IMG/VR virus record: IMGVR_UViG_3300027859_000053
Coordinates: 1-32,083 of that record
DNA from: a virus
Length of the DNA: 32,083 nucleotides
Direction: 5' to 3' (one strand)
Part shown: positions 7,341 through 14,599 of the stretch, piece after piece
How the letters are laid out: each line of letters opens with the position of its first letter
Position numbering within the stretch: the first letter of the stretch is position 1
Notes under the pieces: generated by a model
Told to the model about the DNA's origin: nothing
Seen by the model: only the letters and a program-made list of their open reading frames with translations
The model's database searches: none
Made by a program: the position numbers and the translations under genes

Positions 7341-7965
7341 AACAGACTTTCAAAAACTATCTGAAGAGGGAGTCCTAGTAATGGACAACCTCTTACCAGA
7401 GGAACACTGCGATAAGTTAGAAGAAATCCTTTTACATAACGGGTTCCCTTGGTGTTACTCAGATGGAAAGGTACATGCTAAGGATAAAGATCATTACTTC
7501 GTACACATAGCTAAACGTGCACCAGTTGTAAGTATAGATAGAAAACATATTGACCCAGAAGTAGAGACAGAGTATTGGCCGTACATCTACAACTTCTACG
7601 ATCAGTTAGCTATTCATTGTGTTGCAAGAATGCAATTCAATTTAAGTCTGCCAACCACAGTTATTAAACCAGACTGCTGGCATACTGACTTCACTTATTC
7701 TCTAGCTGAAGAGAATATGATGACAGCTATTTATTACATAACAGATTCAGATGGACCAACCATGTTAAATCAGATTGGTGCTGTTGAATGTAAAAGAAAT
7801 AGAGCTGTTGTCTTCAAGACAGGTCTACTACATGCTGGATGTACTCATACCACAGACAAACCAAGACTTGTACTTAACCTAAACTACTACCCGACTGCGT
7901 TACTTCCACAGTACAAAGACGTGGCAAGAAAAGATAAAAACACAACAAGAATAGACATAGCATAA
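7261..7965 (+). CDS. 2OG-Fe(II) oxygenase (prolyl-4-hydroxylase-like)
   Basis: Up to 234 residues with a clear facial-triad pattern: His141-x-Asp143 in CWHTDFTYS, His191 in GLLHAGCTH, and Arg202 in KPRLVLNLNYY for 2OG binding. The N-terminal part (GVLVMDNLLPEEHCDKLEEIL) is the usual lead-in helix of P4H-like enzymes. The start is uncertain. ATG 7261 gives the full frame, while ATG 7297 would cut the overlap with DUF3310 to 44 bases and keep all conserved parts. The end forms TAATG with the RNR large subunit. The substrate is unknown. Its sequence differs clearly from the oxygenases at 1903 and 15771, so it is not a recent duplicate of either. Confidence 0.82.
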   Translation: MKSTREKEADLAMERFPTRETIVPPCRTDFQKLSEEGVLVMDNLLPEEHCDKLEEILLHNGFPWCYSDGKVHAKDKDHYFVHIAKRAPVVSIDRKHIDPEVETEYWPYIYNFYDQLAIHCVARMQFNLSLPTTVIKPDCWHTDFTYSLAEENMMTAIYYITDSDGPTMLNQIGAVECKRNRAVVFKTGLLHAGCTHTTDKPRLVLNLNYYPTALLPQYKDVARKDKNTTRIDIA

Positions 7966-9350
7966 TGACAAATACAATTGCCCGTACAGGCAGAGTCCAA
8001 CAGTGGTTGGACAACCCCACCTCACGTCTACCCGTATCATGCACGATCTTCGTAGTCGAAGACTCAATGGAGGGACCCAATGGAATCGAAGCAAGCTGGA
8101 GATTTGTATCGCATGCTCTTAGATATGGAGCAGGAGTCGCAGTCCACCTGTCGAAACTTAGACCAGCAGGAACAACAACTAATAAAGGACCTGATACTCT
8201 CGTTGCATCAGGACCAGTCTCATTCGGAAAATTTTACTCATCATTAAATGAAATACTTAGGAGGGGGGGCACATATAGAAATGGCGCGTGTGTCCTTCAT
8301 ATTGATATTAATCACGCCGATATTCTTGAGTTCGTGCAAGTCTCCCGACAAGAACTCCCATGGGTTAAGCGATGTGTGGACCTCACCCCCGAACTCTGGG
8401 CTGATTCAGACGCTAGAACAAAGGAAGCAATACTTAGAGGCATTGCAAGAGGGGACATTTGGCTCAACAAAATAAAACATGACAATGAAGGAAACAGAAT
8501 CTACAGCAACGTCTGTCTTGAGGTGTACTTGCCCTCACGAGGAACGTGCTTGTTACAGCATGCCAATCTCGGTGCCAATTCAGTCCGCGACTTACGCAAG
8601 ACTTTCCGTGATGGTATGTCCGAGCTGTGCGATCTTCATGGCAGAACAGGTATTGGAGGGTCTGGAGAATACCTTCCCTCGGATGTCGATAGGCAAGTCG
8701 GGTTCGGAATGCTTGGTCTTGCCAACTTCCTCAGACAAAACGACATTACATATAGACAATTTGGACTCGAACTAGAGAAAGTAAATACTAATCAAACGTT
8801 TGAATATAGTCCAGCCGGCTATGCAGCGAGAGAATTATCACTCGCAATTCAGGATGCTGCTGACATAGCCAGAGAAAATAATATGGTGAGAGCATTTGCT
8901 ATAGCACCTACAGCATCATGCTCATATAGGAGCAAAGACCTTGAAGGATATACTTCAACTCCTGAGATTGCACCACCAATAGGTAGAACTGTTGACCGTG
9001 ACTCAGGTGAGTTTGGAGTAACACGATATGACTACGGAAACGTAGAGATAGCCAGCGAAGTAGGCTGGGAAGATTACAAAAGAGTAGCTGATAACATCAT
9101 GATATTACTCGACAAAACTGGATTGCTTCATGGCTATAGCTTCAACTCTTGGAGTGATATGGTGACTTACGATGAAGCATTTATAGCAGACTGGCTTAAC
9201 AGTCCACAAACAAGTCTCTATTATTCTCTTCAAGTCATGTCGGATGTCCAAGATAAATCGGATGCCTACGCAGCTATAGATCAAGGTGAAGTCGATGCCT
9301 ATCTAGCAGGGATATTAGGGACAGAAACTAATTGCGACTGTGCACAATGA
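7965..9350 (+). CDS. nrdA: Class I ribonucleotide reductase large subunit, N-terminally minimal
   Basis: Reduces ribonucleotides to deoxyribonucleotides for phage DNA synthesis. Against E. coli NrdA the landmarks are: Cys26 (LPVSCTIF, as Cys225), Asn182/Cys184/Glu186 (SNVCLEV, as Asn437/Cys439/Glu441), Cys195 (GTCLLQHANLG, as Cys462), the tyrosine pair Tyr419-Tyr420 (SLYYSLQ, as Tyr730/Tyr731), and a C-terminal CDCAQ with Cys457/Cys459 as the tail redox pair. At 461 aa it lacks about 200 N-terminal residues, including any ATP-cone, so overall activity control by dATP is presumably absent. The YY pair and adjacent nrdB argue for class I. Homologues in podoviruses such as P-SSP7 were once labelled class II (B12-dependent) and later reassigned. 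It is coupled to nrdB by ATGA. Confidence 0.93.
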   Translation: MTNTIARTGRVQQWLDNPTSRLPVSCTIFVVEDSMEGPNGIEASWRFVSHALRYGAGVAVHLSKLRPAGTTTNKGPDTLVASGPVSFGKFYSSLNEILRRGGTYRNGACVLHIDINHADILEFVQVSRQELPWVKRCVDLTPELWADSDARTKEAILRGIARGDIWLNKIKHDNEGNRIYSNVCLEVYLPSRGTCLLQHANLGANSVRDLRKTFRDGMSELCDLHGRTGIGGSGEYLPSDVDRQVGFGMLGLANFLRQNDITYRQFGLELEKVNTNQTFEYSPAGYAARELSLAIQDAADIARENNMVRAFAIAPTASCSYRSKDLEGYTSTPEIAPPIGRTVDRDSGEFGVTRYDYGNVEIASEVGWEDYKRVADNIMILLDKTGLLHGYSFNSWSDMVTYDEAFIADWLNSPQTSLYYSLQVMSDVQDKSDAYAAIDQGEVDAYLAGILGTETNCDCAQ

Positions 9351-10060
9351 ATCCCTACGAAAAATTATTATCAAGAAAAAGAACTTGGACACCGGTCCAA
9401 ACAACCAAAGGAAAATTTAAAGATGGAGCAGAAGAAACCATCTACCGTGCTCTTGCAATACGCCACATGGAATTACCAGTTGGCGACTTCATATCAGATG
9501 CTCTCTCTGAGATTCCTGAAAACTCTAGAGAACTTCTGGAGTCGAATGTAAAAGATGAGATCAAGCATGACTTAGCTCTTGGATATATCACCCATGCTCA
9601 TGGCGTAGATGACCAAGCTGAAGCTGAAGCAATACGTCTGAGAGATGCATGGATGGCTCACCCAGATCACACAATTACCAAAGCATTAGTTATTGAGAGA
9701 GCAATCTTTTTTGTTCTCTTACCTATGTTTAGGTTCAATGGTGACTCTGGATTGATGACCGTATCAGCAGATATCTCCCGGGACGAGCAAGTCCACGTAG
9801 CAACTAACAGTTTGGTGTGTGCAGAGATGGGATTAACTCCTAGTCCTTCACTCGACAAGCTGAGAAAAGCAACAATTAACTGGGTAATGCAACCCCTTCA
9901 GTACGAAGCAAGCGATAAATATTTGAGCAAAAAATTTTGGCTCGATGCGAGTGATCGTTTGATGTACGAAGGTAAAGCACCACAATTATCTGACACTAGA
10001 GCTGGAAGAATGCCAGCATTTTTTGAACATGACAACAGAAATCTCCCTCAATACGCTTAA
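9347..10060 (+). CDS. nrdB: Class I ribonucleotide reductase small subunit lacking the radical Tyr
   Basis: A 237-residue ferritin-like radical-generating subunit partnering NrdA. Metal-ligand candidates are visible: E71-x-x-H74 (DEIKH), Glu117 (ERAIFF) and E147-x-x-H150 (DEQVH). Glu42 is a possible first ligand, 29 residues before E71 where about 31 is usual. The residue four after H74, which is Tyr122 in E. coli, is Leu78, so a canonical tyrosyl radical cannot form there. That resembles subclass Ic (Phe at this site, Mn/Fe cofactor) rather than Ia/Ib. The C-terminus NLPQYA carries a Tyr that could serve in radical transfer. The protein is short compared with about 375 aa in E. coli. Start ATG 9347 overlaps the nrdA stop; an upstream TTG frame at 9332 is unlikely. 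Confidence 0.85.
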   Translation: MNPYEKLLSRKRTWTPVQTTKGKFKDGAEETIYRALAIRHMELPVGDFISDALSEIPENSRELLESNVKDEIKHDLALGYITHAHGVDDQAEAEAIRLRDAWMAHPDHTITKALVIERAIFFVLLPMFRFNGDSGLMTVSADISRDEQVHVATNSLVCAEMGLTPSPSLDKLRKATINWVMQPLQYEASDKYLSKKFWLDASDRLMYEGKAPQLSDTRAGRMPAFFEHDNRNLPQYA

Positions 10061-10220
10061 GCTTCACAACGAAAGGCTGGACAAGCTGATAGATACACTT
10101 GAGGAAAATTTTGGTTGGAAACCTATCCATCCGAAGGAAGACATAAACACAATTATGTACCGCGCTGGTCAATCCAGTGTCATTGAATATATAAGATCCA
10201 TTATGGAGGACGAAATCTAA
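10029..10220 (+). CDS. Small hypothetical protein between nrdB and the gp7.3-like gene
   Basis: A 63-residue acidic, helical protein starting MTTEISLNTLKLHNERLDKL. A segment GWKPIHPKEDINTIMYRAGQ is followed by SSVIEYIRSIMEDEI. The IMYRAGQ-SVIEYI pattern looks like a short domain seen in small proteins of other T7-like phages, but no function is known to me. It starts 32 bases inside nrdB and ends with a TAATG overlap into the Pro-rich gene, so it belongs to the same transcript. An in-frame TTG at 10023 gives two extra residues; ATG 10029 is preferred. Confidence 0.7.
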   Translation: MTTEISLNTLKLHNERLDKLIDTLEENFGWKPIHPKEDINTIMYRAGQSSVIEYIRSIMEDEI

Positions 10221-10489
10221 TGTGTATATTTGGTAGTACAAAATCACCAGCACCACCAGCACCACTACCCCCTGCACCTACACCACCGGCACCACCAGCC
10301 ATGCCTGAACCATTACCTAAAGCTGTGACTAAACCAGTCAACCCAGCAGTTAGACAAGCTAAGTCTAGACTAGGTTCTAAGAAAGGTAAGAAAGGTAGTA
10401 CAGGAGACTTAAGAATTAAGAAAGACCAAGCGGCTACAGGATTATCTGGGTCACTAAATACTGGTAATACAAGTACAGGACTACAGTAA
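10220..10489 (+). CDS. Pro-rich tail-assembly/host-range protein (T7 gp7.3-like)
   Basis: An 89-residue protein directly before the portal gene, the position of T7 gp7.3, a small virion protein needed for tail assembly and adsorption. It begins MCIFGS and continues with a long Pro/Ala run (APPAPLPPAPTPPAP). A basic linker follows (RLGSKKGKKGS), then a short tail DLRIKKDQAATGLSGSL. The N-terminal M-C/G-x-FG-x-P-x-P pattern, basic middle and RIKK-type C-terminal motif recur in podoviral proteins at this locus. No enzymatic domain is present. Its start overlaps the previous stop, and its own stop overlaps the portal ATG (TAATG). Confidence 0.72.
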   Translation: MCIFGSTKSPAPPAPLPPAPTPPAPPAMPEPLPKAVTKPVNPAVRQAKSRLGSKKGKKGSTGDLRIKKDQAATGLSGSLNTGNTSTGLQ

Positions 10490-12069
10490 TGACAGCTCGT
10501 GAAAGATACAACAAGCTATCAACCAATCGTCAACAGTTCCTAGACAAAGCGGTTGATTGCTCAGAACTCACGTTGCCTTATTTAATAGATGAAGACTCAT
10601 CATCTAAAGCAACCCATAAAACCTTACGGGTACCTTGGCAATCAGTAGGTGCTAAGTGTGTGGTAACTCTTGCAGCAAAATTAATGCTTGCAATACTGCC
10701 TCCACAAACAACCTTCTTTAAGCTACAGGTAAGAGATGACAAGTTAGGAAAAGAATTAGACCCCAATGTAAGAAGTGAATTAGATCTCTCGTTCTCAAAG
10801 ATGGAGAGAATGATCATGGATTATATAGCTGCTAGTAATGATCGAGTTGCAATACACCAATCTCTTAAACATTTAATTGTTGGTGGTAATGCTTTGATAT
10901 TTATGGGCAAAGATGGTTTAAAAACTTTCCCTTTAACTAGATATGTTATTAACCGAGATGGTAACGGAAACGTTTTAGAGATAGTAACTAAGGAACTAAT
11001 AAGTCGCGATGTGTTAGATATTGAGCTACCTATCATCCAACCCAATTCGGTTGTTGACGAATCAAATGGCTCTAATGATGATGTAACTGTGTACACCCAT
11101 GTGCAATTAGATAAAGCTAATGGCAGATGGACTTGGCATCAGGAAGCATTCGATAAAATAATTCCAGATACAAGAAGTACGGCACCTAAGAAAGCCAGTC
11201 CCTGGCTGCCTTTACGGTTCAATACGGTTGATGGAGAAGACTATGGTCGTGGAAGAGTAGAAGAATTTTTAGGAGATCTTAAATCACTTGATGGTTTAAG
11301 CCAATCACTCATCGAAGGAGCAGCCGCTGCCTCGAAGGTTGTCTTTTTGGTCAGCCCTTCTTCAACTACTAAGCCAGCCACCATTGCAAAGGCTGGGAAC
11401 GGAGCCATCGTTCAAGGCAGACCGGAAGACGTTGCAGTAATCCAAGTCGGAAAGACTGCAGATTTTGCTACGGCTGCACAGATGGCTCAAAATATAGAGA
11501 GAAGAATGTTAGATGCTTTCCTTGTTATGAACGTAAGGCAAGCAGAGAGAGTTACAGCAGAAGAGGTACGCCTTACTCAGCTAGAACTAGAACAACAACT
11601 CGGCGGAATATTTTCTTTGCTTACAGTTGAGTTCCTAATACCTTACCTCAGTAGAACTCTATTAGTTTTACAAAGATCAAATCAAATACCAAAACTTCCA
11701 AAGGATATTGTTAGACCAACTATTGTAGCTGGAGTTAATGCTCTAGGTAGAGGTCAGGATAGAGAAAGTTTGACTCAGTTCATAGGAACCATAGCTCAAA
11801 CTCTTGGACCTGAAGCTCTTCTGCAATACATAAACCCGTCTGAAGCAATCAAACGTTTGGCAGCATCTCAAGGTATTGATGTTCTGAATCTAGTTAAGAC
11901 AGAAGAACAACTACAACAAGAGATGCAAGAGGCTCAACAGCAACAGATGCAACAGTCAATGGTTGACCAAGCAGGACAGATGGCATCAAGCCCGATGGCT
12001 GATCCATCTAAAAACCCAGCACTAGCACCTGAAGAAGAAGAAGCACCACCACAAGAACAAGATGCCTGA
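10489..12069 (+). CDS. Portal (head-tail connector) protein, T7 gp8-like
   Basis: A 526-residue portal (T7 gp8 is 536 aa) that forms the dodecameric vertex for DNA packaging and tail attachment. It is collinear with T7: ARERYNKLSTNRQQFLDKAVDCSELTLP near the N-terminus, VPWQSVGAKCVVTLAAKLMLAILPPQT, LIVGGNALIFM, and DGEDYGRGRVEEFLGDLKSL. Then GAIVQGRPEDVAVIQVGK, then RVTAEEVRLTQLELEQQLGG and GVNALGRGQDRESL. The C-terminal 60 residues are Gln/Glu-rich (LQQEMQEAQQQQMQQSM) and likely flexible. It is preceded by the gp7.3-like gene (TAATG) and overlaps the scaffold gene by 8 bases. Confidence 0.97.
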   Translation: MTARERYNKLSTNRQQFLDKAVDCSELTLPYLIDEDSSSKATHKTLRVPWQSVGAKCVVTLAAKLMLAILPPQTTFFKLQVRDDKLGKELDPNVRSELDLSFSKMERMIMDYIAASNDRVAIHQSLKHLIVGGNALIFMGKDGLKTFPLTRYVINRDGNGNVLEIVTKELISRDVLDIELPIIQPNSVVDESNGSNDDVTVYTHVQLDKANGRWTWHQEAFDKIIPDTRSTAPKKASPWLPLRFNTVDGEDYGRGRVEEFLGDLKSLDGLSQSLIEGAAAASKVVFLVSPSSTTKPATIAKAGNGAIVQGRPEDVAVIQVGKTADFATAAQMAQNIERRMLDAFLVMNVRQAERVTAEEVRLTQLELEQQLGGIFSLLTVEFLIPYLSRTLLVLQRSNQIPKLPKDIVRPTIVAGVNALGRGQDRESLTQFIGTIAQTLGPEALLQYINPSEAIKRLAASQGIDVLNLVKTEEQLQQEMQEAQQQQMQQSMVDQAGQMASSPMADPSKNPALAPEEEEAPPQEQDA

Positions 12070-12856
12070 AACATTAACAATAGATAACACACCTGAATCT
12101 GAGGTTCTGTCTGCTGAAGAGCAGGATTCCCTACAGGTAGGTGAGAAGCTAGTAGCCGAACAAGAAGGGCTACTGGCTGGTAAGTATAAAAATGAGAAAG
12201 AATTAGAAAGTGCTTACCTTGAATTACAAAAAAAATTAGGAGATAATGATGGCGTACAAGAAGACACAGAAGCCACCAAAGAAGAAGTAAAAGAAGACGA
12301 ACCAGAGAAAGCTGAGAGTACTCCAGCAGTGGCTTTATTAACTGAAGCTAGTGAAGAGTACTACGCTAATGACAACAAACTATCTAAGGAAACTATTGAT
12401 AAGTTTTCTGAGATGAGTAGTCAAGATCTGGTTAGTGCATACTTAGAGATGCAAAAGAATGCTCCGAAACCTTCTGAACAAACTGAACGTGATGTATCAG
12501 AATCTCAGATTAATAAGATACAAAACTCAGTAGGTGGTGAAGCACAGTACGGAAAGCTTATGCAATGGGCTTCAGATAATTTACCTAAAAATCAGATAGA
12601 TGCTTTCGATAGTTTAGTAGGTACAGGTAATGCTGATTCTATACAGCTAGGCGTGATGGCTTTGAAATCTGAATACGATAAAGCTAATGGCTTTGAAGGC
12701 AGGATGCTCTCGGGCAAGAAGGCTGATACCAAAGGTGATGTGTTTAGAAGTCAAGCTGAGTTAGTCCAAGCAATGAACGACCCTAAGTATGAGAACGACC
12801 CTGCATATAGAGCAGACATCATAGCAAAACTAGATAGATCGGATGTGAATTTCTAA
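12062..12856 (+). CDS. Capsid assembly scaffolding protein (T7 gp9-like)
   Basis: A 264-residue, highly acidic, largely helical protein at the T7 gene 9 position between portal and capsid. The N-terminal half is rich in Glu/Gln (for example VQEDTEATKEEVKEDEPEKA) and the body carries helix-rich segments. The C-terminal region YENDPAYRADIIAKLDRSDV resembles the short C-terminal scaffold helix that binds capsid subunits in this family. Scaffold proteins direct procapsid assembly and leave before or during packaging. Unlike T7, the capsid gene does not follow directly: about 3.9 kb of accessory genes are inserted after it. The stop overlaps the start of a 38-residue ORF (TAATG). Confidence 0.88.
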   Translation: MPETLTIDNTPESEVLSAEEQDSLQVGEKLVAEQEGLLAGKYKNEKELESAYLELQKKLGDNDGVQEDTEATKEEVKEDEPEKAESTPAVALLTEASEEYYANDNKLSKETIDKFSEMSSQDLVSAYLEMQKNAPKPSEQTERDVSESQINKIQNSVGGEAQYGKLMQWASDNLPKNQIDAFDSLVGTGNADSIQLGVMALKSEYDKANGFEGRMLSGKKADTKGDVFRSQAELVQAMNDPKYENDPAYRADIIAKLDRSDVNF

Positions 12857-12972
12857 TGACTAAAGATAGTTACAAAAACTTTGGCACAATGGTCAAAGAG
12901 TTCGGCAGCAACTTTAAAAAAATAAAAGAAGCAGCCAAAAAGAAACAAGAATTTTTAGATAAACATAAATGA
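12856..12972 (+). CDS. Very small basic protein (38 aa) between scaffold and halogenase
   Basis: This 38-codon frame starts with MTKDSYKNFGTMVKEFGSNF and ends KKKQEFLDKHK. It is basic, probably helical, and fits exactly between its neighbours. Its ATG overlaps the scaffold stop (TAATG at 12854-12858) and its stop overlaps the halogenase ATG (ATGA at 12969-12972). Such exact chaining is the same coupling used throughout this genome and is strong evidence of translation despite the small size. No function is recognised. Possibilities include an assembly accessory protein or a coupling ORF that delivers ribosomes to the halogenase start, which has no other strong initiation signal. Confidence 0.72.
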   Translation: MTKDSYKNFGTMVKEFGSNFKKIKEAAKKKQEFLDKHK

Positions 12973-14402
12973 AACTTTGCATATTAGGAGGAGGGTTAGC
13001 AGGCTTTAGTACTGCTGCTATCCTCAGTAAATATGCTAGTGATCTAGAGATTAAACTTATACATAATCCATCCAAGCAAGCACTCGCTGTAGGAGAGAGC
13101 ACTCAGTTACCAATAAGAAAGCTCTTTGAATTTCTTGAAATACAAGAGAGTGAATGGATGAGAGAATGTGATGCTACTTACAAACTTGGAGTTAGGTTCC
13201 AAGACTTTAACTTTGGAACCTATTACTTTAATCCTTTTGGAAAGAGTCATGTAGACCCTAACGAGTGGTTCATAGCTAAGGACTTATGTAATCTCACTCC
13301 AGATCAATCAGCATTCTTTCTCAATCCAGACCAAGCATCACTGCTTCACTACAACAAGATAAGAGATAATGTTACTCACTCGTATCATTTCAATGCTACT
13401 AAGTTAAGCAACTACCTTGAAAACTTCGCCAGAAAAAATGGTGTAGAGATAGTTAAAGATAACTATAGAGATGCTATACAAGATGAGCGAGGAACTATAC
13501 GAACACTACTTTGTAACGAGGGAACTCATTACGCAGATTATTTTGTTGACTGTACAGGGTTTAAATCATTACTTATTGGAAATAGAATGGGAGCTGAATG
13601 GCTCTCGTACTCTGAAACTTTACTAAACGATACAGTATTTAAAGCAGAGATTCCTTACAAGAATAAAGATACAGAGTTACTTAACTACACTGACTCCGTA
13701 GCATTGAAGAATGGCTGGTGTTTTGATATACCACTATGGACACATAGGTCCGTAGGTTATGTTCACTCCAGTAATTTTGATACAAGTAAATCAATACAAG
13801 ATGAGTTCTTCAAACTATATGGGGAACTAGATTATCAAGAGATTAGATTTAAAACAGGAAGATACAAAGAAGGATGGATTAATAACGTGATCGCGGTAGG
13901 GGCATCATACGGTTTTACTGAACCCCTAGAAGCCACTAATATTTCAGCTACATTACACAGTATTTTTTCACTAGCCGAAGGACTATCTAAAAGAAACTTG
14001 AGAGTAACTCAGGTAGACAGAGATATGTATAACGTAAGAAATGCTGAGACATTGGACAAGTTTAGATTCTTTGTTGAACAGCATTACATACTCTCGCTTC
14101 GTGATGATAGTAACTACTGGAGATATATAGCTGACGATATTAATTGGAACTACCAGACCGCATCAGATTTAAATTATCAAAACTTTCTGAAGGAAGTATA
14201 TGAGAAGAGGAGATATGGTGATGAAGATTTATCAGCTCTCTCTGTAGCTGCTGGTCAAGACTTCTCCTGTTTATCTAAAGATCAAATTGCAAACTTTGAA
14301 TTTAAAATAGATAACTTTTACAGGGATGTAAACACACATATCGAACACGCTTCTCAAGAGAAAACTTCTTACCAATATTTAAACCAAAAAATTTATAAAT
14401 GA
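12969..14402 (+). CDS. Flavin-dependent tryptophan-halogenase-like protein
   Basis: A 477-residue flavoprotein of the tryptophan halogenase family (PrnA-like, PF04820). The N-terminal FAD-binding segment is LCILGGGLAGFSTA. WMRECDATYKLGVRF aligns with PrnA around its catalytic Lys79, putting Lys72 here in the same place. The WxWxIP signature appears as W250-C-F-D-I-P, with Phe for the second Trp. GFTEPLEATNI places Glu321 at PrnA Glu346, with Ala where PrnA has Ser347. FAD-dependent halogenases make HOCl or HOBr held by that Lys; PrnA acts on free tryptophan. The substrate here is unknown, and members with altered motifs may be monooxygenases. A reductase partner would have to come from the host. 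The gene is chained by ATGA at both ends and sits among virion genes. Confidence 0.88.
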   Translation: MKLCILGGGLAGFSTAAILSKYASDLEIKLIHNPSKQALAVGESTQLPIRKLFEFLEIQESEWMRECDATYKLGVRFQDFNFGTYYFNPFGKSHVDPNEWFIAKDLCNLTPDQSAFFLNPDQASLLHYNKIRDNVTHSYHFNATKLSNYLENFARKNGVEIVKDNYRDAIQDERGTIRTLLCNEGTHYADYFVDCTGFKSLLIGNRMGAEWLSYSETLLNDTVFKAEIPYKNKDTELLNYTDSVALKNGWCFDIPLWTHRSVGYVHSSNFDTSKSIQDEFFKLYGELDYQEIRFKTGRYKEGWINNVIAVGASYGFTEPLEATNISATLHSIFSLAEGLSKRNLRVTQVDRDMYNVRNAETLDKFRFFVEQHYILSLRDDSNYWRYIADDINWNYQTASDLNYQNFLKEVYEKRRYGDEDLSALSVAAGQDFSCLSKDQIANFEFKIDNFYRDVNTHIEHASQEKTSYQYLNQKIYK

Positions 14403-14599
14403 CACCACAAAACATTTACGCAAACGAAACACCCCCAAGACTTATGTCACATAACGCAGATTGCGATGGCAATCATTCACACAACCCTATTATGACACCA
14501 GAAGCAGAAAGATTTAATGGCTGGATGGCTATGCTCGGATTCTCAGCAGCCCTTGGCGCATACGTAACAACAGGACAAATTATCCCCGGCATATTTTAA
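14399..14599 (+). CDS. hli: High-light-inducible protein (Hli)
   Basis: A 66-residue thylakoid protein with the chlorophyll a/b-binding-like motif E37-x-x-N40-G-W-x-A-M-x-G-F in one transmembrane helix, followed by [14 protein letters not shown]. That C-terminus is the type seen in Hli proteins of marine picocyanobacteria and their phages. The N-terminal 30 residues are polar with several His. Hlips bind chlorophyll and carotenoid and help assemble and protect photosystem II under stress. In this phage, it is cotranscribed and probably cotranslated with psbA: its ATG overlaps the halogenase stop (ATGA) and its stop overlaps the psbA ATG (TAATG). It was acquired from the host lineage. Confidence 0.97.
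   Translation: MTPQNIYANETPPRLMSHNADCDGNHSHNPIMTPEAERFNGWMAMLGFSAALGAYVTTGQIIPGIF

Noticed and set aside
8248-8775. Open frames of 75 and 98 codons inside nrdA
   Set aside because: They are alternate-frame shadows of a gene with all catalytic residues intact; the first looks like a lipoprotein start only by chance.
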